This document shows positions 7,304 through 16,238 of a DNA stretch of 50,256 bases, one piece after another. Below the pieces are notes generated by a model. The model saw only the letters and a program-made list of their open reading frames with translations. It was not told where the DNA came from and searched no databases. How positions within the stretch are numbered: position 1 is the first letter of the stretch; the number at the start of each line of letters is the position of its first letter. Source of the DNA: DATFHX01 sp035247945 (GTDB taxonomy: Bacteria > Patescibacteriota > Saccharimonadia > Saccharimonadales > Saccharimonadaceae); the NCBI GenBank assembly GCA_035247945.1, contig DATFHX010000028.1:1-50256 (forward strand), given 5' to 3'. The translations under genes and the position numbers were made by a program.

Positions 7304-8767
7304 CTAGAGCAGCATCTGCACACGTGTGAGATGATAGGTGCCATTATCCGACTTCGTAATTCCGTACATGTACTTACCACTCGGGCTTAGTGAAGCACTT
7401 TGGTTTGTAAGGACAGGCATAATATCTTGTTCATTCTCACCATCAAACTCATACATACGAAGCTGCCCATCTCGGTCGCTCCACACATGATATCCATCGA
7501 GCCAGTGAAGCTGCCTTGTAACGTCAGAGGAACCCTTCAGTGTCGTAATAGACTTCTTATTGAGCTCCAAGTCATAGGTTGCATACGTTGCACCATTCTG
7601 TGCCACGATAAAACGTCCGTCTGTATTGTCATTCAGATACTGCGCGCCGCCAGGAATTTGGAAGGTTGCTTCAGCCTTCAGATCAAGCTTTGCCTGTGGA
7701 TCACGAGGAAGATCGCCCTTAAGTACTTCAATCGTATCACCAAGCGCAATCGCTTCGTAGGTTTCACTGTAGTAACGCCCAACCGTAAACTGAAGCAGGG
7801 AAGTTGTATCATCGATCGTCCGAACGACATGCGGTGCATCAGCGCCGTCGATGTAATAGCCAACACTTCGCTTATTCGTCGCGCTGTCCACGTTACTCGA
7901 ATAGGTCACAATGTTGTCGCTATAGAGGTCAAAGGTTGCAACATTTGTAATCAGCGGGCGAGAAAGCGTGGCGTCGCGCAGATTCACTTTGCGCACATCC
8001 CCATTAATCTGTGCGTACAGAATCTGACTATCGCCGTTACTAAACCGCACGACAGATGCCTGGACATCAAGAAGTGTCGTTAGGTTTTTGGAGCGAGGGA
8101 CGTCCTGCGTATCAATGACCAACCATTCGAACTGGTCATCATTATAGGTATGCTTTACAAGTACATACCGACTATCTGGATCCCAACTCGTAATTTCAAA
8201 ATGTTGACCCTTTCCTTCTGCAGGTGTGGTCGCAACACCGGCAGGGAAGGTGACCTCCGTCGTTTTCGCATCATCACGAGAGAGATCTGAGAGCTTTAGT
8301 TTTCCCTGACCACCATCCTCAATAACTGCCATAAACTTACTGTCGGGAGACACTGCCGAACTTGTCACGGAGCTAAAATCAACAACCGGCTGAGGTGTTA
8401 GTTCGCTTGGCACGAGGCGTGCATAGTTTAGCCACAGCACCGAGCCAGGAACGACATTAATCGATTTCTGCCACTGCCTATATCCATCTTTTGTCATAAC
8501 AACATAATGTTGTCCAGATGACATTGTCGTTTTCGCTGCAGTCCGCGTTCCAAAAGCATTTCCATCGAGTGAAATATCCGCACCAGAAGGTCGAGAGTCG
8601 AACTGGACCAACCCTCCTTGCTCAATCTTGCCGTCGTCTGCATTAAACTGATAGCCCAGCATTACATACACAAGTACCACAACAAGTCCGATGACCGTTA
8701 CGGTCATAAGGCTGTATACGACGATGCGCTGGAGAAGCACTTTTCGCTTAGAAGGCTGGCGGTACAT
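7304..8767 (-). CDS. Membrane-anchored PEGA-domain protein with propeller-like C-terminus
   Basis: 487 residues. A membrane helix at about residues 15-38 follows a short basic cytoplasmic tail (QPSKRKVLLQR), so the bulk is outside the cell. A PEGA domain follows at about 52-115 (VQFDSRPSGADISLDGNAFG, then the MTKDGYRQWQKSI strand). The rest shows repeated blade-like segments (SAVSPDSKFMAV, EITSWDPDSRYVLV, SASLSPSGKYMYG) that resemble a WD40/TolB-type propeller. The role is probably in surface binding or cell-wall interaction. The ATG at 8767 has TATACT ten bases upstream, so the leader is only a few bases. It is convergent with the amidohydrolase gene. Confidence 0.8.
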   Translation of the reverse strand: MYRQPSKRKVLLQRIVVYSLMTVTVIGLVVVLVYVMLGYQFNADDGKIEQGGLVQFDSRPSGADISLDGNAFGTRTAAKTTMSSGQHYVVMTKDGYRQWQKSINVVPGSVLWLNYARLVPSELTPQPVVDFSSVTSSAVSPDSKFMAVIEDGGQGKLKLSDLSRDDAKTTEVTFPAGVATTPAEGKGQHFEITSWDPDSRYVLVKHTYNDDQFEWLVIDTQDVPRSKNLTTLLDVQASVVRFSNGDSQILYAQINGDVRKVNLRDATLSRPLITNVATFDLYSDNIVTYSSNVDSATNKRSVGYYIDGADAPHVVRTIDDTTSLLQFTVGRYYSETYEAIALGDTIEVLKGDLPRDPQAKLDLKAEATFQIPGGAQYLNDNTDGRFIVAQNGATYATYDLELNKKSITTLKGSSDVTRQLHWLDGYHVWSDRDGQLRMYEFDGENEQDIMPVLTNQSASLSPSGKYMYGITKSDNGTYHLTRVQMLL

Positions 8768-8907
8768 ATCTAGGTACAGTATAGCAAATCCTATTGCATA
8801 ATTGCGGAGTTTTACCTACTATTAAAAGTAGCTACGGCAAAGAATAAGCACATTCATCGACGTTGCCGCATACGTAATACTAACTAAGGTCGAGAATAGG
8901 GAAGCGC

Positions 8908-9879
8908 ATGAGCCAAAAGACAGTCATCATTAATGGCACTATCTATGACGTACGAACAGGAATGCCCATCAGTCCTGTCGTTACGACAAAGGCGCCAGTC
9001 ACATCACCTGATGTCAAAAAGGCACCCACCCACTCTCATGCAGTCCACGCTCAACCTCAAAAATCACGCACACTCAGCCGCCGCGTGGTTAAATCAAGCG
9101 CCCCTAAAATAACACCATCTATGCAACAGGTTCGTCGTCCTGTTGCAAAAAGCCCTGCAATTAGTAAATTTGCCTCACACCCAGCAGACATTACCCCTCG
9201 CCAAGTCGCCCTTGAGCCAGTACCTGTCATTCCTCCAACAAATACCCCTCACCCGGCGGTAGTAAAGGCGCAGCAGGAGATGGCGCGTGAAGCCGCCAGA
9301 AAAGCTCCAACAGCAGCGCCAAAGCCCGCACAGATGATCAAGCGAGAGGCCATGACTGAAGCACTTCAGAATGCCCCTAAGCACAGCGAAGGACACAAGC
9401 AGGTTAAGCAACAACCTCGTAAGTTCACTCGTTTTATGAGCGTTGGATCAGTTACTATTGCACTTCTTCTGCTCGGTGGCTACTTTACCTATCTCAACAT
9501 GCCAAACCTCTCCGTACGCGTTGCAGCAGCACAAGCAGGCGTCAATGCAACGTACCCAAGCTACAAGCCAGATGGATATGGTCTCGCAGGAGCAGTAGGG
9601 TACACACAGGGTGAAGTTAGCATGAAATTCGCATCAAATAGCGGACCTCAAAGCTATTCGCTGTCTCAAAAGAAGAGCAGCTGGGACTCCAGTGCCGTTC
9701 TTGATAATTACGTAAAAGAAAAAGCAGGCGATAACTACATCACCTACAGCGAGCGCGGTCTCACTATCTACACCTACGGCAGCAACGCAGCCTGGGTAAA
9801 CGGCGGCGTCCTCTACACGATTAACGGCGATGCACCGCTCTCAAGCGATCAGATTCGTCGTATTGCAACAAGCATGTAA
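8908..9879 (+). CDS. Membrane protein with C-terminal DUF4367-like domain
   Basis: 323 residues. The first 165 residues are Pro/Ala/Lys-rich and low complexity, predicted cytoplasmic. A membrane helix spans about 176-195 (VTIALLLLGGYFTYL). The outer domain (about 205-323) has YPSYKPDGYGLAG, a VSMKFAS strand, SYSLSQKKSSWDS and ITYSERGLTIYTYG, the pattern of DUF4367, which is common in sporulation and envelope proteins. GGGAAG precedes ATG 8908. It is divergent from the PEGA gene and ends at a terminator. A cell-envelope role is inferred; the mechanism is unknown. Confidence 0.75.
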   Translation: MSQKTVIINGTIYDVRTGMPISPVVTTKAPVTSPDVKKAPTHSHAVHAQPQKSRTLSRRVVKSSAPKITPSMQQVRRPVAKSPAISKFASHPADITPRQVALEPVPVIPPTNTPHPAVVKAQQEMAREAARKAPTAAPKPAQMIKREAMTEALQNAPKHSEGHKQVKQQPRKFTRFMSVGSVTIALLLLGGYFTYLNMPNLSVRVAAAQAGVNATYPSYKPDGYGLAGAVGYTQGEVSMKFASNSGPQSYSLSQKKSSWDSSAVLDNYVKEKAGDNYITYSERGLTIYTYGSNAAWVNGGVLYTINGDAPLSSDQIRRIATSM

Positions 9880-9889
9880 TCAATACAAC

Positions 9890-9935
9890 AAGAAAACACC
9901 CCGCGACCAGCCAACGGAAACGAGGGTGTTTTCTT
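9890..9935. terminator. Terminator hairpin between convergent genes
   Basis: AAGAAAACACCC (9890-9901) pairs perfectly with GGGTGTTTTCTT (9924-9935) around a 22-base loop. A and T tracts on the arms allow termination of both the DUF4367 gene and the convergent TetR gene. Confidence 0.7.
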
Positions 9936-9952
9936 CGTTGGTAGTGCGGGGA

Positions 9953-10531
9953 TCAGAGGAGCTGCGACAGCGCGATCTTTTCGATCATCTCGACAGGACG
10001 ACGAGGATGCTGTGCAATCCAGGTCAGGAGGCCGGAGAGACAAAGCTCTGCAGCCTGCACGGTCTCGTCCTTCGCTTGACCTCGTTGCTCCAAGAGCGCA
10101 GCCAGGAAGTCAGTCAGCACCTTCAGGCTCACGCTCTGCACCGGCTCGTTCTTCGACGTCCGTTGATCACGGGCGAGCGGAAGAAGTGCATATGCCAGTG
10201 CCGGCCGGGGCTGCAGATACTCGACGAGCTGGTGAACGAACCACCTGATCGCTCGGTCGTTATTCCTGGAGATTTTGGCATCACCCTCCACAATCCTCAG
10301 CAGATCGAGAAGAGACGGTGCGTACGCGGCAACCACGACTGCTTGCTTTGTCGCGAAATTCTTGTGGACCGTTCCGGGATAGACACCCGCTTCGCGGGCG
10401 ATGTCTTCCCGAGAAACTTCATGGTACAGTCGCACATCAAACAGGCGACGAGTGGCCTCCAGAATCTTCTGCTCCGCCTCTCCACGTTTCGTGGCGTTAG
10501 GACGGCGCCTCGGTGGCGGCTTTTCCGACAT
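9953..10531 (-). CDS. TetR-family transcriptional regulator
   Basis: 192 residues from ATG 10531. The N-terminal helix-turn-helix spans about residues 20-62: AEQKILEATRRLFDVRLYHE, then ISREDIAREAGV-like VSREDIAREAGVYPGTVHKN and FATKQAVV, a standard TetR_N domain. The remaining helical part is the ligand and dimer domain, unlike any specific member I know. I prefer ATG 10531, preceded by GGAGGAAGC, over an upstream in-frame TTG. A short palindrome ATTGCAAT lies about 50 bases upstream near 10592 and could be an operator. It is GC-rich and separated by a terminator from the gene behind it. Confidence 0.85.
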   Translation of the reverse strand: MSEKPPPRRRPNATKRGEAEQKILEATRRLFDVRLYHEVSREDIAREAGVYPGTVHKNFATKQAVVVAAYAPSLLDLLRIVEGDAKISRNNDRAIRWFVHQLVEYLQPRPALAYALLPLARDQRTSKNEPVQSVSLKVLTDFLAALLEQRGQAKDETVQAAELCLSGLLTWIAQHPRRPVEMIEKIALSQLL

Positions 10532-10627
10532 TGCTTCCTCCAGCTCGGTCGGGCGTTGATCGGACAGATTAAACAATAATACATCCTCTCACCTATTGCA
10601 ATAATTCCCTAATTTCAAAATGGAAAA

Positions 10628-10654
10628 GCCCGCTCTCAGTATACGAAAGCGGGC
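10628..10654 (-). terminator. Intrinsic terminator
   Basis: On the minus strand GCCCGCT pairs with AGCGGGC (positions 10648-10654 and 10628-10634), followed by TTTTCC. It ends the transcript of the 10681-11514 gene. Confidence 0.75.
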
Positions 10655-10680
10655 GATTCTTTTACATTCTTTTCTCACAT

Positions 10681-11514
10681 CTATCCGCGATGCTTTACCT
10701 TGGAGCTCTTCCAGTGTCGCCACCAGAACGCGTCTGGCGCAGCTCGAAGCCCGACAGAAAAGCCGTGGTCGGATAGATACCTCACGATGGGCTGCAACCG
10801 GCGCTTGCTGGTCACTTCGTGAAGCAAACCGAAGAGCTGATTCAAGTCGATCTTGAGCATCTGCTCATAGAGCGGCTTGTTTGGAAGACCCAGATCTGGG
10901 CTATTGCTCGTCAGGGCGATTGTCCGAAGCAGAGGAAATCCATGCTGGAATCCCTCAAGCTGGTCGATGAGTCCGAAGAGCTCTTCGAGCCGTGCATTAT
11001 CTTCGAAATCTTCACCCTCATCGCGCTGCTCTTCTGTAAGGTCCGCAGGAGTAAACCACTCGATCGGTTTATCGATGAGCTCTCTGACCCGCCCCTCTTT
11101 CTCTTGGAGCCGATATTGCAACATGCGAATCGAGGTTTCAGGGTCTCGTCCGGCGAGCTCCAAGAGTCCGCCAGCCACTCCCGCAACTGTACGACTATAG
11201 AACTCGTGCAGATTCGCACCCAGGTTCCATTCGCGCCAGTTGTCTTCGCCCCCGGGCTCAGGGAGAATGGGGAATTCGTCCCAGTTTTCTACCTGAAGCA
11301 GGATAGTGCCATATGCGGCCATGCCGGCGAAAACATCCGGTTCAGGCTTATCTGGAACCGTTAGCCAGGCTTCCCAGGCTTCAACGACAGCCAAACCGTC
11401 ATCTACAGCCTGCATCGCCTCTTCGAGCTTATCTACCTGATCGTAGAGAGGCGTTCCAAAGCTCCCTTCCGGAGTTTGGCGCCAGGCATTGAGTGGATAT
11501 TCTTTTTGTGACAC
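10681..11514 (-). CDS. Hypothetical acidic helical protein
   Basis: 277 residues from GTG 11514, with AGAAAGG about eight bases upstream. It is strongly acidic, Trp- and Leu-rich and mostly helical, with no membrane segment, signal or cofactor motif that I recognise. The C-terminus turns basic (WWRHWKSSKVKHRG). It follows the zinc-ribbon gene by 31 bases and precedes a terminator, so it is probably the last gene of a helicase, zinc-ribbon and unknown-protein operon. A role beside the helicase is inference only. Confidence 0.65.
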   Translation of the reverse strand: MSQKEYPLNAWRQTPEGSFGTPLYDQVDKLEEAMQAVDDGLAVVEAWEAWLTVPDKPEPDVFAGMAAYGTILLQVENWDEFPILPEPGGEDNWREWNLGANLHEFYSRTVAGVAGGLLELAGRDPETSIRMLQYRLQEKEGRVRELIDKPIEWFTPADLTEEQRDEGEDFEDNARLEELFGLIDQLEGFQHGFPLLRTIALTSNSPDLGLPNKPLYEQMLKIDLNQLFGLLHEVTSKRRLQPIVRYLSDHGFSVGLRAAPDAFWWRHWKSSKVKHRG

Positions 11515-11545
11515 AATGGAACCTTTCTTGTAGCTATTCTACTAC

Positions 11546-12277
11546 CTAGTGTCGCTTGAACCAAACGACAAGATTGTCGACAGGCACCTCATCGTAGCTC
11601 GTGAGGAACTCGTACTTACCGTCACTGCGGCGCCTAAAGAAGCTTGCCTCGATATGATCACCATCGACAATCGTGGCTTTTACGATCTTCCCGTTGGGGA
11701 GCATGTACTGATACACGCCTCCATCGGTTCGTTCAGCTATCTCCTTGCCTGCGTAGAACATCTCCACGGACGACGCGCCCGGTCCGACGAGTGTCGTAAC
11801 CGAAACTACACTATCGCCGCGAGGCTGTCCAACCATCGAAGCGGGGTGATCTGGAATATGCTTTCCATAGTGCTCCTTGCGATCCTCGCTCATCTCATCG
11901 TAAGGCCTGATATCAAGCGAAGTACGGGGATGACTCTTGTAAACAACCTTCCTTGCGGGAGGCTGAATCGCTTCGGCTTCTGGGGGGTTACCTTCCAGAC
12001 ACTTACGACACTTCTTCGGTGACACGTAAGGTCCTTCGTGGCGATGGAATGCCTTCTTTGCATTCGCCGACTGTGGAATGGCGAATCCGCAGTCGGCGCA
12101 ACGGTGGCTACTGTCTTGCGTGGATCGTCGCCAATCACGACAGTCCGGACAATTCTTCGGCTCCGAGATCCCTCTACTGGCGAACCACTCAGGTGGTGCA
12201 CCAAAAAAGATGGATCCAAAGCCATTAACACATCCCTTATTAACACACGCGTAAGGATGCTGTATCCGCTCACTCAT
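11546..12277 (-). CDS. Zinc-ribbon protein (probable zf-trcl type) with C-terminal beta domain
   Basis: 243 residues. The N-terminal zinc ribbon has CVNKGC at about residues 11-16 and CPDCRDWRR at about 43-51, spaced by FGAPPEWFASRGI. This matches the probable zinc-ribbon family in which an aromatic-rich loop separates the Cys pairs. A second Cys set follows: CADCG (about 59) and CRKC (about 90). The middle is disordered and charged; the last 90 residues look beta-rich (GGVYQYMLPNGKIVKATIVD). Such proteins usually bind nucleic acid or protein partners. AAAGGA precedes ATG 12277. It lies just behind the helicase gene with only a hairpin between them. Confidence 0.7.
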   Translation of the reverse strand: MSERIQHPYACVNKGCVNGFGSIFFGAPPEWFASRGISEPKNCPDCRDWRRSTQDSSHRCADCGFAIPQSANAKKAFHRHEGPYVSPKKCRKCLEGNPPEAEAIQPPARKVVYKSHPRTSLDIRPYDEMSEDRKEHYGKHIPDHPASMVGQPRGDSVVSVTTLVGPGASSVEMFYAGKEIAERTDGGVYQYMLPNGKIVKATIVDGDHIEASFFRRRSDGKYEFLTSYDEVPVDNLVVWFKRH

Positions 12278-12295
12278 GTGAAATCCTTTTCTAGA

Positions 12296-12323
12296 GTGAG
12301 GCGGCGAGATGTCGCCGCCTCAC
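12296..12323 (-). terminator. Strong hairpin between helicase and zinc-ribbon genes
   Basis: A perfect 12-base GC-rich stem (12296-12307 with 12312-12323) with a four-base loop lies 11 bases after the helicase stop. There is no true T-run on the minus strand (TCTAGAAAAGG follows), so it may protect or process a shared mRNA instead of ending it fully. Confidence 0.5.
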
Positions 12324-12334
12324 CACGAATAACT

Positions 12335-14617
12335 CTACCTACCGAGATGACTCAGACGCCACTGCAGTGCGTCACCCTTTGTCTTTCGACTCGGGGTCAC
12401 GACCGCCACATAGCCGTCGCCATCCTCGAGCGGGACAGGGGTGTCATCTTGCGAAATCACCCCTTGGTGTCCATGCACCACATCCCGCCACTCGAATGCG
12501 TTGAGATCCTCATTGAAGCACATGCTGATCGACGAAAGGCCAACCAGTCTATAGAGCGCCCGCCAGCTATCCCCATGAGGGAAGGTCTGGTGGAACATCT
12601 GCCACGGCAGGCTGCCAAAATTGAGATGAGCAGCCGCACCGAACAACGCTTTCATGCGTGGATGCTCGCCGTTGATACGGCAAAAAAGCTTCCACACATC
12701 CTGAATAGCCTGCGCTGCCTTCATGAGTTTACGCCCATCCACTCCGACGTTGCCACAGTGGCGATTGAACATCCGAAGCGCATACTCGTTGACAGAGCCA
12801 AAGAGTACTTTCGGGTGCAGTTCAGCTATCCGTGAGAACATCATGAACACTGATGCGTCCTCGTGGTCGAGCCATGCATGCGACCAGACATCAAGCGCGT
12901 GAGACAGCTCAATATGGGCGCCGTTACGATCGACAAAGAAGTCGTGCGGCGCTCGCAGTGTCACGATCGGAGTGTTGCTAAGTGCAGTAACCACGAGCCA
13001 GAAAACAATGTCTGCAATAGACACCGTTTCATCGTCGAGACACCGCTGCAACTCCATCGCGTAGCCAAGATTTACTTGACCCATCCACCGCTCCATACTT
13101 TCGCCCAAAGGCGTTAGCGTAGAGCCTTCGATGATGCCAAGCTCTTCAAGAACTACTGTCTGCTCACGCAAATGCTCCATGCGCCCTTCATCCAGGTGGA
13201 TGGCAGACGGCAAATGAAGCTCGGCAACTCGTTCGGAGAGATCGCTCCACCCCTGCTTGTAGCCATAGTAGGCGAGTGGCATGAGGGATGCGCCCGAGAG
13301 CGGGAAGGTGATCGGCCCATAGGCGAGTGATTTCGCCTTATTAAGCTCCTCATCTTCAAGCTCGGCAAATTCGGCACCCACCTCGCAGGAGATGTAGGCA
13401 ATACCAGGACGCTTTCGTCCGACACGGCCAATCCTCTGCAGAAGTGAGTTGACGCCGATAGGAGAAACGACAGGAAATGTGACATCTCCGATAGCCTCCT
13501 GCTCATAGGCGCTATCCATCGTGAGGACGTAATCGAGTGTAGGGAAGGTAATCCCCATCTCAACCACACTCGTCGCCAAGATGACATAGTTCTGCTGTGC
13601 AGCTTCGATCCTTCGAAGCGACTCCTCGTAATTCCGCATGCGCTTAGGATTGCGAATGACTTCGCTTGCCAACTGCAGCACAGGGAGATCCGGATGCGCT
13701 TCTCGAATAATACGCGCGAGGCGCTGCGTATCGCTGTATGCTCCCGCAAAGGAGTTAACAACGACCAGCATGCCATGCGAACGACCGTCTTCCGTCACTG
13801 CAGCGCAAATTTCCTCCGCCTCACCAAATTCATGGAGCTGAGGGTAGTACTTGCTTGCAGTGTCCGGATGGACGAGCGTATGCGCGATCAGATCGGGCAG
13901 GGCCTTCTCAGCCGTCGTCAGCAGGTTATGCTTCCAGACCGTGAATCGGCGCTTGTCGGCGTTGATGATTCGGGCGACACCCAGAGATTCCTGGAGGCCG
14001 CGTGTATCTACAGTTGCCGACATATAGTCGACGACAACACCTGCTTGCTTTGCGAGTGCGATCGCGAGTTCCACGCCACTGTTCTGTTCGATCGTGACAT
14101 GCGCCTCATCGACGATGACACGGTCGCGGTCGGATGTGAGTCGGCCATCTTTAGCCATGAGCTCAAAGATGCCCGTAGTAACGAACTGCACCAGAGCATC
14201 CGGATTGACACTTCCCGATGTAGACGAGACGCAGCCAAACAACGGAGGTACGGACTTCTTCCCATTCTTGACGGAATACTTCCGCCAAAGACTGTTCATG
14301 AAGTCCGCCTGCCCGATAGCAATCGGAATACGAGGCTCAACAATCCAAACCCGCGGCTGGGGATTCGGTCGACGTCCGAGGCGCTGAATCTGACGAATCA
14401 GCATATGAATCGGAACGCCAACTGTCTTGCCGAGGCCAGTGGCCGCAACAAGAAAGAAGGGCTCTTGGTCCATCTCCTCAAAGTACGTCGCGATCTCAAG
14501 CTTATCCTGATTGATGACCCACTTAAGGAAATCGATGATTTCCATCATGTGCGTAGACCGACCAGGAGCGAGTTCGAATCGAGGGTGAGCAGCCTTCTTG
14601 TAGAAAGGAAGTCGCAT
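12335..14617 (-). CDS. DEAH-box superfamily 2 helicase (HrpA/HrpB-like)
   Basis: 760 residues. Motif I is AATGLGKTVG (about residue 57), motif II is VDEAHVTI (about 150), motif III is SAT (about 182), motif V is SVVEMGITFPTLDYVL (about 335) and motif VI is QRIGRVGRKRPG (about 375). This order and the DEAH box fit an ATP-dependent RNA or DNA helicase near HrpA/HrpB. The C-terminal 370 residues are helical and do not match a family I can name. I start at ATG 14617; an in-frame upstream start would add 16 residues. It is GC-rich compared with gltX. Its leader contains a terminator-like hairpin, and a zinc-ribbon and an unknown gene follow. Confidence 0.85.
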   Translation of the reverse strand: MRLPFYKKAAHPRFELAPGRSTHMMEIIDFLKWVINQDKLEIATYFEEMDQEPFFLVAATGLGKTVGVPIHMLIRQIQRLGRRPNPQPRVWIVEPRIPIAIGQADFMNSLWRKYSVKNGKKSVPPLFGCVSSTSGSVNPDALVQFVTTGIFELMAKDGRLTSDRDRVIVDEAHVTIEQNSGVELAIALAKQAGVVVDYMSATVDTRGLQESLGVARIINADKRRFTVWKHNLLTTAEKALPDLIAHTLVHPDTASKYYPQLHEFGEAEEICAAVTEDGRSHGMLVVVNSFAGAYSDTQRLARIIREAHPDLPVLQLASEVIRNPKRMRNYEESLRRIEAAQQNYVILATSVVEMGITFPTLDYVLTMDSAYEQEAIGDVTFPVVSPIGVNSLLQRIGRVGRKRPGIAYISCEVGAEFAELEDEELNKAKSLAYGPITFPLSGASLMPLAYYGYKQGWSDLSERVAELHLPSAIHLDEGRMEHLREQTVVLEELGIIEGSTLTPLGESMERWMGQVNLGYAMELQRCLDDETVSIADIVFWLVVTALSNTPIVTLRAPHDFFVDRNGAHIELSHALDVWSHAWLDHEDASVFMMFSRIAELHPKVLFGSVNEYALRMFNRHCGNVGVDGRKLMKAAQAIQDVWKLFCRINGEHPRMKALFGAAAHLNFGSLPWQMFHQTFPHGDSWRALYRLVGLSSISMCFNEDLNAFEWRDVVHGHQGVISQDDTPVPLEDGDGYVAVVTPSRKTKGDALQWRLSHLGR

Positions 14618-14644
14618 TGATCTATCTTTCTGTGAGAATGAACT

Positions 14645-14677
14645 GTAAAAGAACGATCGTCCCAAGAGGGGCGATCG
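14645..14677 (-). promoter_or_regulatory. Terminator-like hairpin in the helicase leader
   Basis: On the minus strand CGATCGCCCC pairs with GGGACGATCG (one G-T pair) around TCTT, followed by TTCTTTTAC. It sits between a probable promoter (TTTACA near 14704, A/T-rich -10 next to 14680) and ATG 14617. No other minus-strand gene lies upstream for it to terminate, so it may be an attenuator. Confidence 0.4.
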
Positions 14678-14748
14678 CTATAAATATTACCATTTTATTG
14701 TAAAAAAGTCAATGATATTACACAAAAGATAAAGCTCGTACATTGTGC

Positions 14749-14754
14749 TATACT
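14749..14754 (+). promoter_or_regulatory. -10 box of the leaderless gltX promoter
   Basis: TATACT lies eight bases before ATG 14763 and there is no Shine-Dalgarno, so the transcript should start at or beside the AUG. A second overlapping TATACT (14754-14759) is too close to the start codon to be the main box. Confidence 0.6.
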
Positions 14755-14762
14755 ATACTCAT

Positions 14763-16199
14763 ATGACCACTGTACGTACCCGCTTCGCACCAAGTCCAAC
14801 TGGCTTCCTCCACGTTGGCAACATTCGCACCGGCCTCTTTGCTTATCTAGTCGCTCGTCATTTCGAGGGACAATTCATTCTTCGCCTCGAAGACACGGAT
14901 AAGAAGCGCGAAGTAGAAGGCAGCGCAGAGCACCTTCTCGAGTGCCTCCACGTCCTTGGTATTACTCCAGACGAAGGCTTTAGCGTAGGTGGACCCTACG
15001 CACCTTATAAACAAAGCGAGCGTCTTGACACCTACAAGCAGTGGGCACAAAAACTTATCGATGCCGGCCGTGCCTATGCAGACCCCTATACACCAGAAGA
15101 GCTTCAGGCATTTCGCGACAAGGCCAAAGCAGAGAAACGTCCATTCCTCTACCGCGACCATCGCCCAGAAAATCCACCCGTCTGGGACGGTTCAACACCG
15201 CTTCGTCTAAAGAGCGAGCCAAAAGCATACTCATGGCACGACGAGGTTATGGGCGACCTATCGACAGGCCCTGAAGTTGTAGATGACATTATTCTTATTA
15301 AGTCAGATGGGTATCCAACCTATAACTTCGCACACATCGTTGACGACGCAGAAATGAAGATAACGCACGTCATTCGCGGCCAAGAGTTTATCTCAAGCCA
15401 ACCAAACTACTTCAATCTCTATGAAGCGCTTGGCGTCACCCCACCTGTCTTTGCTACCATGCCACACATCCTTGCAGCCACCGGTGGCAAGAAACTTGGA
15501 AAACGCGACGGCGCAAAAGACGTCCTCGATTATATCCGAGGCGGCATCACACCAGAAGCACTTCTTAACTTCATTGCAAGCCTTGGTTGGAACGATGGGA
15601 CTGAACAAGAGATCTTCTCAAAGGAAGAGCTCATCGGAAAGTTTACTCTCGACCGCGTACAGCGTAGCGGGGCTCGCTTCGACGAGCAGCGTCTTCTCTG
15701 GATGAATGGGCAGTGGATCCGAAAACTAAGTCTTGAAGATCTTTACACGCGTGTTGCTAATTTCTGGCCAGAATCTGCAAAAGAAGTGAGTGAGATCTAC
15801 AAGAAGCAAGTGCTCGCACTCGTACAAGACCGTCTTAAGACGTTCGAAGATCTTCCAACGCTTACCGACTACTTCTTCGTAACGCCTGAGCCGAACTGGC
15901 AAATGGTTGCAGACAATAAGCAATTAAAGAAACTGACTCGTCAGGATATGACAACACTACTCGAAAAAGCATCCGATGCATTAAAGGGAAGTGAATTCGA
16001 CCCAGACAGTCTCCAGGAAACGCTCAATCAGCTGCTTGAGACAACAGGCGAGAAGCCAGGTATTCTCTTTAGCCTTATTCGGCTATCCGTATCATGGGCT
16101 CCATTTAGTCCAGCACTCAACGAGACCCTTGCCGCTCTTGGCAAAGAGGCCTCGCTGAGTCGCATCGAACACGCGATCGCAACCGCTGCAAGCAACTAA
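14763..16199 (+). CDS. gltX: Glutamate--tRNA ligase (GluRS)
   Basis: 478 residues, usual length for bacterial GluRS. The class I signature is FAPSPTGFLHVGNIRT, with HVGN in place of HIGH as often seen in GluRS. The second site, KKLGKRDGA, is the KMSKS equivalent. In between, DLSTGPEVVDDIILIKSDGY and NFAHIVDDAEMKITHVIRG are typical of the family. It charges tRNA-Glu with glutamate in the cytoplasm; in organisms lacking GlnRS it also makes Glu-tRNA-Gln for GatCAB. I use ATG 14763 rather than the earlier in-frame GTG 14745, because the protein then begins MTTVRTRFAPSPTG. Promoter is leaderless. Confidence 0.96.
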   Translation: MTTVRTRFAPSPTGFLHVGNIRTGLFAYLVARHFEGQFILRLEDTDKKREVEGSAEHLLECLHVLGITPDEGFSVGGPYAPYKQSERLDTYKQWAQKLIDAGRAYADPYTPEELQAFRDKAKAEKRPFLYRDHRPENPPVWDGSTPLRLKSEPKAYSWHDEVMGDLSTGPEVVDDIILIKSDGYPTYNFAHIVDDAEMKITHVIRGQEFISSQPNYFNLYEALGVTPPVFATMPHILAATGGKKLGKRDGAKDVLDYIRGGITPEALLNFIASLGWNDGTEQEIFSKEELIGKFTLDRVQRSGARFDEQRLLWMNGQWIRKLSLEDLYTRVANFWPESAKEVSEIYKKQVLALVQDRLKTFEDLPTLTDYFFVTPEPNWQMVADNKQLKKLTRQDMTTLLEKASDALKGSEFDPDSLQETLNQLLETTGEKPGILFSLIRLSVSWAPFSPALNETLAALGKEASLSRIEHAIATAASN

Positions 16200-16238
16200 T
16201 ACCGAGCAGGGAGCATCATGCTATACTAAAACGTAAGC

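Noticed and set aside
7400..8083. Plus-strand open frame inside the PEGA gene
   Set aside because: Antisense to a well-supported membrane protein; no start signals.
12038..12835. Plus-strand open frame across the zinc-ribbon and helicase genes
   Set aside because: Crosses two real minus-strand genes and a strong intergenic hairpin; composition is that of an antisense frame.
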